The notes beneath the pieces are model-generated. The model was given only the letters and a program-made list of their open reading frames with translations. It had not been told where the DNA came from and ran no database searches. Shown here one piece after another: positions 22,964 to 34,175 of a stretch of 64,000 nt of DNA. The DNA comes from Lethocerus indicus (lineage: Eukaryota > Arthropoda > Insecta > Hemiptera > Belostomatidae). The stretch spans positions 12,276,001 through 12,340,000 of the forward strand of contig JACDQD010000004.1 in the NCBI GenBank assembly GCA_019843655.1, read 5' to 3'. Position 1 is the stretch's first letter; each line of letters starts with the position of its first letter. Both the position numbers and the translations under genes were made by a program.

Positions 22964-25240
22964 AACTCTTCCCTTTGTCGGCGAAATCGAAATAATTTGG
23001 CCCGTAATAATTTGGGATTAGAAGCCAATTCATTCGGGCCCCGGCTTATCTCGTGGCCTTATTTAATTGAGAGTTGCGACCCTTTTGCTCCGTTTTTTAA
23101 AGGTAAAAATATGATAATAAATTTTCAATACCTCACATTTCAGGTGGATTTTCTGAATTTTTCCGAGTAACAGATACAGTCGTTATAAACTTTTTATAAC
23201 TGTTATTTAAACAGTTATACACCTTCAGACAATTTGTATATTATCCATAAGTGTTCTATCTATAGTATTAGTAATTAAGCATTTTTTAATATTGAAGTCT
23301 TAGTGGAGATTATAGTTTGAAACCTTGCATCATATTACAGTGATGTATTGCACCCCCTGTCTCATTTTTCTATAGGCTTTACCACGTAGTCCATTATACA
23401 ATAATTTAATTGTTATTTTATTTATTGCCGTGCATTGGCTGTGTAATTTCGTAATTTTCACTTTGCTAATCCTTTAAACAATTATGAAATATTAATTGAA
23501 TTATATTAGTAACCATTGGAACATCTAATGCTTTTTAGTACAGCAGAACTTAAACAGATGAATCCTTAATAACCACAACCTTTCAAGGCTGTTATGTGTC
23601 ATCATCATCTGATTACTGTTAGCATTATCAGTAATTACATGGTGAAAATAACGATGTGTGAAGATTCATTCTGACACATTAGCGACGATGTGATTTTTGC
23701 TGTAAATATCCGAATTTGCTTGTGGAGCCCTGGATATTGTAGTATTTGCAAAATCTTTGCATGCTTGCGTGCGTATCTGTGTGTGAAATATAAAAAATTG
23801 TGTTCAACAGCATGAAATTTTGTTGTTAACCTTTTAGAAGTATTTCTTTTTTTTCACTTCATACTTGATGACTTTCACTCGCAATTAATTTAACGGCGTT
23901 TTTTCGATGAACCGGAAAGACGCGAGAGAGATTAAAATATTCACAATCCGCTTACCTAATGGAACAGCTTTTGCTGGTATTTTTTCTTTTTTTTTTACTT
24001 CACTGTTCAGTCACTGATTGCAGAGTGGCGCCATCTGCGTCCGTGCCGAACACCGGTGTACTAGAGAAGAGCGGGAAATTTAAACGGTTGTTATCTGCGT
24101 TTAATTACTTTTCAATATTTTGGTGTTCCTTTACGACAGAAAGAACAACCATGTCCCAAGCCCAGTCACAACCTCTTTGGTCTGACAAAATTAAGTGGGA
24201 TGTATAGCGAATGAGGCGCCATTTTGATGTATTAATATAATTTAAGGATTTTTTACAAATATAACATACGGAAAAGTACTTTACATTCATGATTTTACAA
24301 AAAAAAGTATTAATACATAAAATAATAACTTTAAATACAGTATGTGTTAATTATATAATGATACATATTATGAGTGTGGTAATTTGGTTGTTCTGTTTTC
24401 AGGTATGGCGTTTTCTTTAAATTTGCATTTATGAGGTTTAGAGAAGTTCTTTCGGTAAGTCATATTTCCTAAACTAATCTAACGACGTTATTTCCCTAAG
24501 GCATGGTATGTAATTTTAATAGTAACTTGTTGTACAACCGATTTGATTTAATCTTGCTTTTACATATCATAAATTCTTAGCACAGATTTTTGATTGTGTA
24601 GTTTAAACGAGTACTCCTTTAGGAGGCTACTAGATGAGCATGTCTTACAAATTACGCGCCGACTTACAGAAACTAGTCTAACGGCCATCTAACGTTGTTG
24701 GCTTAACAGGTGATGAATTTAGAGTAGCCTTTAAACTTTTTTGGGCGTTTCGGTACGGCGTCTTGTGAAAGGAGAAAGTGGAACAGTCGAATAGAGGTCA
24801 GAAAGTAGTCAGCCGCTGTTGATATCGTCGGAAGAACACATAAATTAATGGTTTTGTTTTAATAAGTGCGGTTCTATAGTGGATGGAATCAATGAAATGT
24901 GTTCACTGCTATGTATAGAGATCTGGAGTATTAGTATAAAATATTTTATTTAAAGCCGACGGGATTTCATTAAAGCTTCGTTTGCTTTATTCCCTTACCA
25001 CTAAATCCAAATCTTTGTGTATCGTCGTACAATTATTTTATTTTGGTGTCGCCCTTTTCGCCCGGGTGGCATAAATGAAAGTTTTAGTTTAAATCTAGCC
25101 GGCACGCAGAAGGTCATAGGTGGAGTTTTTCCTGTGTTTTTCAGTCGGCGGGAAACTACACGGCTGGGGCCATGACGGGACATAGGTGTTTTATTTATAG
25201 AAAGGCGAGAGTGGGGACAAGGGACAAATGTGCCGTTGCA
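22964..25240. other. Non-coding stretch with a perfect 10-bp hairpin
   Basis: TATAACTGTT (23195-23204) pairs exactly with AACAGTTATA (23210-23219) around an ATTTA loop. The rest is AT-rich with poly-T runs (23848, 23985). Short frames have no domain. Confidence 0.5.
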
Positions 25241-25680
25241 TCGCACACGGTCGTTTAATAGCGGCGGGCCGCCTGCGAATTAGGTGACTCTAAATTTCCC
25301 ATTATTTCGTCGGATAAATACGGGGGCGACTCAATAGTTCATAGGGGGCGGTTTCCAGTTATGATGGTGCACGTCTATTGGCCGAACATGACCGAGATAC
25401 GTCCGACTCGCTATTGAGACCGTTCAAAGGGACCCTAATGAACGAGTGGGTGGGGGGGGGGGCACTTGACACCGATTCTGTTCTTAATCGGATAATCGGT
25501 CGTACCCTTTGTTCAGGGAGGCGCCCGTCCACCGGGGGGCCGAGGCCGGGGCGTTTTTCTGAATCGTTTCACCCCTCTCTTTATCGGCGGGGGCCTCCTG
25601 CTGTAGTGGCCCCCAGTGCTCAGCCGACCACCTCCGGGCCCGTCCTCCACCGCTACCACGGAAGGTAGGAAAACTCATGA
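25241..25680. other. GC-rich, CpG-rich patch with a long G-run
   Basis: Composition rises sharply relative to the flanks. It includes G3-T-G11 at 25448-25462 on the plus strand and several CCCC/GGGG tracts downstream. Frames open on both strands (25378-25668 plus, 25484-25759 minus) overlap antisense, so at most one could be real and neither has a domain. It may be a CpG-rich promoter-like patch. Confidence 0.35.
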
Positions 25681-28036
25681 AGCCCGAACACGCCACTAGA
25701 GATGCTAACTGATGGTTCGTCGATCTATGCAATCTTTTTCCTACACGGATTTCGTGCATAGCATCTTACCAAGTTCGCGTGTGTCGTCCGATTCTTTCAT
25801 TGCGCTTAGCTGCAGTTATTTTTATTGTTTCCCGATTCTGTTTTAAAGTATATATACCGAAGATTCAGACTCAGTTTTCAAACTAGTTAGTTACTTACTG
25901 ACTTGACGGTACAGGCGAAGACAAGAAGCCTGTATTTTATAGGAGAATGAAGTGGCTAAGTAATCTTCATCTACTCGAAGTAACAGTTGCATCACCGTAT
26001 TCGTTCCCGGCGAAATAGTTTCTGCAATTCCTCAAGGCACTTTGGGTTCATTGGAAATTAACGATTAATGAAAGGCCAACATCATAATGTAAGGCTTGTC
26101 GCGAGTGGTATGCCACCCGTCCGCTAGGATCGTTTTAAACGTTCCAAGAACGGAGTTTGTAGGGGAATCACGATAGTTTTGCTCACGATTCTATCTGCCG
26201 GTTACGGCATTTCACTTAGCGCTGTGCAAATCCCCTTGGATGTCTGACATTCCAGTAAGGGGTTCGAAAAATGTTTCCAACATTTTGTCCAGTCATTGTT
26301 GGATGAAATACTTTCAGATAGGAACACGATCACTTTGTCTAGTGGCATCTGCAGCCGAGGATTATGATCCTCAATACTATGGTAATAGGAATCGATTCGC
26401 CACAGGCCCAGAGGTCTCCTCTGTCTAGAATAACAAGTCACCAGTGGGTGATTTCTTCATCATGTGAACCAGGACAGGAGAATACTCAAACCCACTTCAC
26501 CTATAACATGCATTGATTGTTGATTGTGCAATTCTAAACGTGCAAATTGGAACGTTTTCTAAAAGACATATAATTCATTCTTTGGTATTCATTCGTAATG
26601 GTTGGAAATGGGATTTATTTTCTAAAATCTGATTAATTTAAATTTATGCTCATTTGTTATCTCAATACGTCAGTCTCATTGGCGCTGAACGGTTATATTC
26701 ATTAACATAAAAATGTTGTTCGTCTTCGTTTAGATGTTCTTTTGCGTTATTATATTTCGAATAGTTCCGGAGGATTTCCGCTCCTGAGAAAAACGTCGAA
26801 ATTTCTGGCGCCGAATTTTTTGTTTGGTTAATAACTCTATACTTTCGGCTAATCATTTTTGCATTAATTTAGGACTTCGTTAAAGAACGGATGTAATTAC
26901 CCGTAACATCTGTTATGTAGAATATAAAGGTAATACATTTGACGGTTTTTCCGACTTAATACAGCTCGGAGGCTGTTCGCAGTGGTAATTTTATTTTTGG
27001 GTTTATATTTTTAGTTAATGCGATATGAAACGTACATGAACAGAATGATTAGGAGGAAAATGTGATGACCCCTCAGCTATGAGGGCTATAAAATTGGTGA
27101 ACATGTGGAGTAGTCTTTGGGACACGAAATTTCCATTCTTTGTCTAGTTTTATGTATGATGTATCATAGTCAAACTTATACAACTAACACATTAACTGAC
27201 GATTTACATAAACTTGTCATTTAGTAACCAGGGGGCTGTTAGATAAATGATGGATTTTTATTTCCAAACAAAAATAATTTTGTCTCTCATTTGCATTCAA
27301 TCACGCATTGTCGCATCGGCCGTGTTTTCGTGGGTGAATGAATAAACGCTAAATGAAACTGACGAAACGTGTGACGGGAGGTATAAAAACCTCACAGTAG
27401 TCGGAAAGTGTGAGAAGAAACGAATGCCACAACTGTATAATTGCTCTAATTACCGCTCTAACCTGCCTGCCGCGCGACTCTTGTTACAAAAAAATTGCAA
27501 AATGTAACGGGGGATTATTCTATTTGTATTGAAGCGAAAAAAATGCCTTGTACCCGTTCGAAGTATCACTTTTTTTGAAGCTTGATCCCCTTCTCTGGTA
27601 ATCTCCGACTTTTTTTTATCGACTTTTAACAACTTTCGCCCTTGAAACTTTCAGCCTCTTTGTTGGATAAATTATTCAAGAAATAATAAAAAACGAACAG
27701 GACGTCAGACAGTTTAGAATAAATTCGATTTCATAATTTCAGTGTTATCCATTATTGGGTAGCTAATATTTCCAATGCTTAATTAAAAATGAAATCGATT
27801 GAAACGAATAATATATTAGTGAGTATTCTATGTGTAACTCAATCGTGGAATGCAGTTCATTCAGGCACACGTATTGTTCCTAGTTATTGTGCTGAATTGG
27901 TGGTGATGCCAATGGCGGCGAATTAGCGATAGGATATTTACTATTATCCCTCGTTCTGATAAATGTCAGATTAAGGAGAATACCAAAGGAAAATGGACGC
28001 GCCAACTGTATTGAAACTCTTCGGCGGTTCCAACAC
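25681..28036. other. Non-coding stretch with small hairpins
   Basis: Perfect small hairpins lie at 25910-25934 (TACAGGC/GCCTGTA), 26357-26372 (GAGGAT/ATCCTC, TATG loop) and 27070-27085 (CCCTCA/TGAGGG, GCTA loop). No gene recognised. Antisense-overlapping frames at 26202-26441 have no domain. Confidence 0.45.
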
Positions 28037-28064
28037 GCCCGCATTATTCGGGAACGATGCGGGC
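28037..28064. repeat. GC-rich 8-bp hairpin
   Basis: GCCCGCAT (28037-28044) and ATGCGGGC (28057-28064) are exact complements around a 12-nt loop, in otherwise AT-rich surroundings. Confidence 0.65.
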
Positions 28065-29160
28065 TTAGTATTAAACGCCGTTTAAAGCATATTCATATTT
28101 CGGTTTTATAAATTATTATTTATATGAGTACTTCAAATTACTTTTACAAAGTGGTCTGTCCTTTGTTAAATTTTCAATTTGCACACATTTATTTTATAAA
28201 TGGCTAAAAATTATTGTTTTGTATTATTTCGAAAAGTATTCTTTGTATCTTCATATCGATATTTGGCTGCCCATTGCAAATATTAAATTACTTTATTATA
28301 ATAATGCCTGTTTTAACCCATGTGTATATTTTAAATCATCCTTATGATTTTATATGTCAACTCGCGTATTTGGTCATGAGCTACGCCGACTTTGGGTCAT
28401 CACCATCATCAGTAATATATTGTTGCACTTTTGCTTCTAGCTTCCTTTTACCACTGGCACTATACTATTATTTATGTATTTTTATGTCGCTCTGGTTAAT
28501 ATTAGAGTTCTGTATACATATAGGAGGTTTGTCGTCCTGTTTGATCCAGACAATAGTTTTAATATTCTAAACCCTCACGAATACCTCCAAAAAAAAACTC
28601 TATGTAAAGAAAGAATTTCTAACAACCATTGAATTTTAAAGTTCTTGTAGCATAATTGTATTATTAATGATCTATTCTAGTTCTGATAACATCGTAGAAC
28701 TGTTATTTATATTAGCATTCTTTATAAGTTAAATTTTATTGTATTTGTAATTTTATTCGTCCTGTCGGTTCCTTGTTGTAGATCATATTTACAGTGTGAA
28801 CTATTGTATTGAATATCCTTGGTGTTCTGCGATGGCTTGAAAGTACAGCATGCATACGACACTTCGATATTTTTTTTCGTGGTACTTCTGATCTGGTTTC
28901 GCCCTCTGGCTTGGTCTTTTGCTACACCGGTTACACGAGCCTCCTTTGGCTTGTCTGTAATGGGCCTTTGACGATTCAATTTTTCTGCTATTAAAATATG
29001 AATTCACATTTTTCCTTCTCTTTATTTTCGTAATCGGCTTATCAGAATTTATTCAGGAAATATAAATTTTTCTCTTTTGTCTGAAGTAATCCCTCAATGA
29101 AAATGTAGGGTCCCTCCTTCCCCTTTTGCGTTCATATTTATATAAGTATTGCGTGCGAAG
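28065..29160. other. AT-rich non-coding stretch with a possible ribozyme-element remnant
   Basis: A 118-codon plus-strand frame at 28214-28570 is rich in I, L, F, Y and C. This is the composition of translated AT-rich DNA, and I see no family signature. On the minus strand, 28412-28379 reads CTGATGA, TGG, then ACC, CAAAG, CGGC and TAGC. That is alignable to the hammerhead-element consensus with several substitutions and a 1-nt shift. I treat it as a weak candidate copy. Confidence 0.3.
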
Positions 29161-29172
29161 AGCGATGCTATT

Positions 29173-29290
29173 CAAAGTAAGTACACGGGTTTAGATTGTA
29201 GCAAAGACTGTCCCTGTATGTTTTGAATATCTCTTTGGTAAACGGGAGAGGAGGAACAACCTCTGGGGTGGCCACGTTCCCACGTGTCCA
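29173..29290 (+). repeat. Diverged direct repeat, copy A (LTR-like)
   Basis: This segment aligns with 29984-30092. It runs from AAGTACACGGGTTTAGA through GTAGCAA, the shared TATCTCTTTGG, then A-ACGGGAG versus AACTGGAG, and a GGAAC...GTTCC hairpin. It holds AGAGG/CCTCT (29247-29264) and CACGT/ACGTG (29273-29286) stems. Identity is roughly 70% by eye. Same orientation, about 810 bp apart, and flanking a structured interior, the pair could be the ends of a small LTR-type or terminal-repeat element. Confidence 0.55.
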
Positions 29291-29419
29291 ACCCTTGCAG
29301 CTTACCAGGCTATAAACCAATCTTTTCTTAACATTTTATTATTTTTAAAGACAATGCCACCTCAGGCCTACACAACGCTACACTAAACATTAAATCGTAC
29401 TCTGAACGATTCACCTTTC

Positions 29420-29985
29420 GTACCGCCAGTTGAACGAGGGTGCAGCTTTACCTCGTCAATGTGAACGGTGTCGCGTTTCCTTTATGGGTGGTCGGTGTCC
29501 CTCAGGACCACCCGATTGCTTGACAGGAGGTCTCCTATTACGTAAGTTCCGACTGAGCCGACGTCGCCCTTGGTCCTCTTATAGAAGTTTCTTCGGAAGA
29601 CGACATCCCCTATTCGGAACGATTCTTGCTTGGGGGTCGATTGTCTTATTTAGTCGAACGACTTTTTTCCTTCCGGCGAGTTTCCCTCGCCGGAACCCCT
29701 TATTTAATAGTGTTATTGAACGCAATTGCCAATATATTCGTCATAATAACTTAGCGTGTTAGTAACCAAACGTGTGGGTGTGTTTTGGGCACACTGAGTT
29801 GCCATTTTCGAAGTACCCACCGTGTGAACGACCGAAAGGTCGAGGAGGGAATATTATTTTTTTGTAAACACTGATTTACAGCGAATCGGACAGTTAACGC
29901 ACTGGAAATAACACTGGCCGTTATTTAGTAATCCCGGATTTCGGCAGCAGTTAAGCTCTGCCGGCTGAGTGGGGTGTCACTCAAC
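29420..29985. repeat. Chain of perfect hairpins between the two direct repeats
   Basis: Exact stems are: 29486-29493/29506-29513 (GGGTGGTC, 8 bp); 29652-29656/29659-29663 (AGTCG, 5 bp, followed by a T-run); 29671-29680/29686-29695 (TTCCGGCGAG, 10 bp, TTTCC loop); 29829-29833/29838-29842 (CGACC with a GAAA loop); 29942-29947/29958-29963 (CGGCAG, 6 bp); and 29966-29971/29978-29983 (TGAGTG, 6 bp). A plus frame of 110 codons at 29430-29762 spans part of it, Arg- and Phe-rich and with no domain. The structure looks RNA- or cruciform-based, not protein-coding. Confidence 0.55.
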
Positions 29986-30092
29986 CTAAGCACACAGGTC
30001 TAGAGCGTAGCAACCCTCTTAATTTCGTATATCTCTTTGGCGAACTGGAGTGGGGGAACGACTTCTCGTGTCCCTCGTTCCCAAGGTCGACC
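29984..30092 (+). repeat. Diverged direct repeat, copy B (LTR-like)
   Basis: This is the partner of 29173-29290: AAGCACACAGGTCTAGA, GTAGCAA, then TATCTCTTTGG. The hairpin at the equivalent position is longer here: GGGAACGA (30054-30061) pairs exactly with TCGTTCCC (30075-30082) across 13 nt. It is followed by the palindrome GGTCGACC (30085-30092). The stem is kept although its sequence and loop length differ from copy A, which suggests the structure itself matters to the element. Confidence 0.55.
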
Positions 30093-31140
30093 GTCTGTCG
30101 GTTTCTCTAACCCTCTCTAATCCTAGAACGTAATATATATAATATACTTCAGCAAGTTATAATATTCTTTAACCATCCCCCTACTAGGGGGTGGGGTTTA
30201 TTTTATTATCGCAATGAATCTTGTTTGAAGATAAAATTTTCAACTAAAACTTCCTGTAGGCCTGTATTAACGCTAGTAGTTGTACTTTATATTATGAGAA
30301 AGAGTATAAACGAAATATCGAAGGCAGAGACTTTAATAAAAAATTATAAAGATTATGTAAACCATGATAAAAAGAATAATTTTGTGTAACACAGCACGAA
30401 CTATTTTATGGAATAATTAAGTCAAGGGAACACCGATAATTTAGGTTAGCCGCAATCGCAATATTATTTTTTATAAACGTAGAAGAGTGTGCGATTGTAA
30501 CAAATTTTTAAGAAATAATGATGTTTGTAACCTAGATTAGTTGATTGCGGACGTAAAAAACTATATATACTTGGAGAAAAATAGCCAAAGAAATAATTAA
30601 AATAATTCTTGGGCATAATCATTGCTCAAAAATAGAAACCGATTTGAACCGTTTGCCTACTTTCTTTTAGCGCGTTGTAATAAGTTCTTTGATCACCGAA
30701 AGTTTAACCCGGTATTGAGGAGGTCAGGAATTGCTTTCCCGTTCAAATAGCGGTCTTCGATAGGGGAGCGGTGAAGCCTTACTGTGCGCAGTGTCGGGTT
30801 TCAGCATTGTTGTCCGACCTTGACGGTTTTAATTTAATTAGGAAACGCCTAGAAACCGTCCCGAGAATTCCCCTCGAACTTTCTTGAGGTTTCTCACAGT
30901 ACCCACTGTTTAATTCAGGATTCGGAGTGATACTCTCTGCCCATGTTGGATTGTATTCTTGTCGCGAAGGCGCCCCACTGGGCGATTATACTTTATACTT
31001 TAATATAAGTAAAAATTTTTGTAACGATATTATTAACGCAATTCGAAATTGTACAACGCTCTACACCGCTCGTCCTAGCTGGTGACACGGGGGGTGTATT
31101 GAAGGTATGACACAAAACATAATGGATTGAGTTTAACATA
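30093..31140. other. Non-coding flank of the structured element
   Basis: Contains the stem CCCCC/GGGGG at 30177-30191 with a TACTA loop. A GACGGTTT/AAACCGTC inverted repeat lies at 30822-30829/30853-30860. No gene recognised; a 75-codon minus frame starting at 31220 overlaps the ribozyme element and is an artefact of it. Confidence 0.4.
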
Positions 31141-31149
31141 CCTGTTTTG

Positions 31150-31240
31150 TGGTCTGCGAGGGGTTGGAATACCCCCGCTGCTTTGGTGTTTTGCCCAGAC
31201 CGGTTTCGGCTGCTCGTCATCTTCAGTAGCGGTGTTATCT
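31150..31240 (-). mobile_element. Minus-strand hammerhead-bearing element copy
   Basis: Read on the minus strand: GCTA (31230-31227), core CTGAAGA (31226-31220), T, stem II GAC/GCC with loop GAGCA (one mismatch), core GAAA (31207-31204), minimal stem III ACCGGT, and C at the cleavage position (31198). Downstream on the minus strand, the CAAAACACCAAAGCAGCGG stretch corresponds to the CAAAAGACCAAACCAGCGA stretch of the copy at 7606. Stem I is weaker (TGGG opposite GCTA). The arrangement with the next copy is head to head. Confidence 0.6.
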
Positions 31241-31268
31241 TCTAACTTCGGTGTTATCATCTAACACC
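31231..31268 (+). repeat. Short tandem repeat between two head-to-head ribozyme elements
   Basis: The unit CGGTGTTATC(T/A)TCTAAC occurs twice, from 31230 and from 31249, period 19, followed by an inverted ACACCG. It lies exactly between the 5' ends of the minus and plus copies and derives from their shared TAACACCG leader. Confidence 0.7.
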
Positions 31269-31346
31269 GATACTGAGCAACCGAAACCGGTCTAGCAAAA
31301 GACCAAACCAGCGAGAAGAGATGGAAACGCACGAAATCTGCGATAA
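31262..31346 (+). mobile_element. Plus-strand hammerhead-bearing element copy with stem II deletion
   Basis: CTGA (31273-31276) runs almost directly into GCAACC and GAAA (31283-31286). Compared with the copy at 7606, most of the AGATGGCGA segment is missing. Stem III and cleavage position CCGGTC (31287-31292) and stem I strand TAGC (31293-31296) are intact. The 3' flank AAAAGACCAAACCAGCGAGA is identical to the copy at 7606 for 20 bases, then similar to about 31346. The internal deletion should abolish ribozyme activity. Confidence 0.65.
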
Positions 31347-33094
31347 TGGATTGAATCCAATAATGTACGCCATTGCGATTCTCCTTTTTTAGCTTGTTAA
31401 ATTCAAAGGGAGGAGAAGTCTGTAAAGTGCATGTAATTCATTAAGTTCGAAATCTTAATATTCTTAAAATTGCTTATCTAAATTACTACTCAGGGGCCGC
31501 CATTATTTCATTATATTACAATTAGGTTAGGTATAATGTTTACGATTAGCGGGTGCTTAATATCTTATTGCAAGGTAGCGTTAAACTGATTTGAATGGCG
31601 CAACGAAATAATTCGTGCGATTAAAGGTCGCCCACATTCGCTTGAGTTGACAAACGGGGTGGACAGTATTTTTACGCCTGGAGTATTCAGGGTAATTTAA
31701 TACGCGGATTACGGCAGCTTCACCTACCACACAGCCACTTATTTTAGACCTGAAATGAAACGTGTCGCTGCCGATGATTGTTTAAATTAGGATAAATAAA
31801 TTTAATCAGGTAAAAATCTCTGTTTTGGTTATTCAATTAATATTCACACTCACGCGGTGATTATTACGCACAATTCTATTCATTAATGGTCAAATGGTTA
31901 TGAATTCGTTTTTCTTTATTTCCTGGAAAAATTTCAGAGCCCTCGTAAAATTAATCCAAATAATTAATAACTTTACATACTGCGTCCATAAAAATTTGAC
32001 CATTATATCTGTCATAGTAGTTTTTATTTTCTGTTTAAAGAATTTAACAAATTACTAATAATTATTCATTTGTCATGCACGAATTCTGATTTTAGTCTTC
32101 CGACTCTCTTGATCCGATATTGTAATCTCCCAGCGAAAGAATTATATTTGAAGGACAGCGATTTGTAAATCACCGAGTAATCAGTACCCAACAATATTTT
32201 ATAGTCAATTTTGATTAATGAAAATTGTATTCGAGTTGAGACTGCGGGGAAAAAATCGTTTTCCATGATACCAATTAGCTTTAATGGCCCGTTTAGATTA
32301 AATTTCGCCCGGGAACCACGAATTTCCATTAATTTACATATAAACATGTTTCATTAAAGAGCTCTCTACTGGATCTTCTGAAATTCCATGCATTATGGTT
32401 CAGGTAATTTCAGCTAAACCCGTCTATAATTTATTCTACACGGGTGAGTCCGGTACAGAAAGGAATGTCTGAATTTATAACGTGGAAATAATCCAACGCC
32501 AATGTTCGTCCTATCCGGAATTCAGCATTATCCACTTAACTAGTTCCGTGGATGCCGATACATTAACAATATAATGGAGTGTATCGACACAAATTTTCTT
32601 TTAGCATTAAAAGAAATACTTTTCCCATTATTTCAAAGAGTTATGTAGCTAAATATAAACATAAACTCAAACTTAAAAACTCCACACACATACATATGAG
32701 AACTGCAATTGCATTAGTATAATATATATATTTGAATTTATTCAAACGTTTCTCGCGCACAGTCGAGAAGTTTCAATAAAACCAATGGGTTTTGAGTTAA
32801 AGAACATTAAGAATTAAATTATGATTTAGGTACTCTCGAATCTCTCTCCTCTAGTTGACTCGACCAACTTGTGATAAGCGTAACACAGTTTGGGAGAGCT
32901 TTTCGATTCTTCCTCCGTGAAGATGGCTAAGAGACGAATGCCAAAATCTATTATATCGTATAAAGTAACAGCTTTTAATGCAATAATAATATTTAATATA
33001 GGGGAGCCATGATGGAATATGGCGGGGTCAGAGTAGTCTGCCCTGTGTGAAGCACGAGTCTCGTTATTAGCTGATATCCTCCGCGGGCATATCC
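31347..33094. other. AT-rich non-coding stretch
   Basis: No gene recognised. Minus frames of about 92 codons at 32066-32347 and 32826-33101 lack domains. A hairpin ACCCGT/ACGGGT lies near 32418-32445. Confidence 0.45.
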
Positions 33095-33123
33095 TATGCA
33101 TGTGTATATATATACACGCGTGT
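33095..33123. other. Alternating purine-pyrimidine tract with nested palindromes
   Basis: 29 bases alternate strictly between pyrimidine and purine. Within them GTGTATATATATACAC (33102-33117) and ACACGCGTGT (33114-33123) are perfect, overlapping palindromes. Such tracts can adopt Z-DNA or cruciform forms. Confidence 0.65.
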
Positions 33124-33259
33124 TTGTGTCAGATTGTTTTCAAAGCGCATAAACTCGTCACTCTATATGTTTGAAAAACATTTCTGGCTATTAAATATAC
33201 CTAACATATACATTTCTGGTTCCTTAGATTCTGTTATAATTAAATGAGCAGTAGTGTAA

Positions 33260-33510
33260 TGTGTTCGATAGTTAATAGTGCCCCGTTTAGCGTTGGACCG
33301 GTTTAGATAAATATTGACTAGCCCGGTGCCTATTATAAGGCTGGAGAACGTTGTGTACGGTTCGGCGTTAAAGCGTTGTTATATCATCGGGGGGCTCGGC
33401 TTATGTAACGGGCGTTACACAGAAGGCGGGCAGGAGCTGGCTCTAAGTGCCACTTGAGACCGAGGAAATGGCGACCGCCCCCCGCCGCCAATGATCTTAT
33501 CCGGAGTGCT
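33260..33510. other. GC-rich patch with a TGTAAC/GTTACA palindrome
   Basis: GC-rich and CpG-rich relative to flanks. TGTAAC (33404-33409) and GTTACA (33414-33419) surround GGGC. It ends in an almost pure C/G stretch at 33476-33490. No coding frame of note; possibly promoter- or enhancer-like. Confidence 0.3.
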
Positions 33511-34107
33511 CAGGTCTTTCTTTGGCGGGCAGTTTTAATCATCCGGGAATTTTCGAGGCTGCGGAAGAATGAAGATCGATTTGCATCGTGTCCGCTTTGA
33601 ATATTTCATCTTGCTTTTATCACGCCCCTCTTCATTAATCCGTTCACATTTCATTTGACGTCTGCGCAAGGGACCCAACAATATCCATATTGGCATTAGA
33701 CTGCTTCCAATTGTTTCCACTTTATTTATTACCTTCTTTTATTATCCTTCCCTCTGTACTTATTTTATTTGTCCTTTATATGTATATATTTTTGACTTTT
33801 ATTTAGTGCTTTTTATTAGTATGAAAAATTGTCATTTTCCTCTTGAGCCTATTTAGTTAATTGAAACGGAACAGTTCTTTAGAACAAGTACTGAATTAAT
33901 CTCATATCTCCCCTGACCTGCACTAATTTTATTATTTTAATGAGATTCATCCTTTTCAATACATGTTAAAAATTATAGGGCTCCACCCGTCGCCAGGAGT
34001 AAAACACACTCATATGTGACACTCATTTATTTTGTAGGTGTACTTAGTCTAACTAGAAAGATACAATAGATACTATATGGGTCTTTTGTGTAAACATGTA
34101 TATGTAT

Positions 34108-34109
<2 letters not shown>
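33511..34109. other. AT-rich non-coding stretch
   Basis: No gene or repeat recognised. A 61-codon minus frame at 33535-33720 has no domain. Confidence 0.45.

Positions 34110-34138
<29 letters not shown>
34110..34138 (+). repeat. (CA)n microsatellite
   Basis: About 14 uninterrupted CA units, preceded by a GTATATGTATGTA stretch. Directly after it, GTGCAAA (34142-34148) and TTTGCAC (34169-34175) form an inverted repeat. Confidence 0.95.
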
Positions 34139-34141
<3 letters not shown>

Positions 34142-34175
34142 GTGCAAAGGTAATGGCAGGAAAGGTATTTTGCAC

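Noticed and set aside
25378..25759. Overlapping plus and minus frames of 96 and 91 codons
   Set aside because: Antisense shadows of the same GC-rich patch; neither translation resembles a known protein.
32918..32944. GTGAAGATGGC followed by GAC and GAATGCC, reminiscent of the hammerhead element
   Set aside because: The first core base is wrong, stem II cannot pair properly, and neither stem III nor the family flanks are present.
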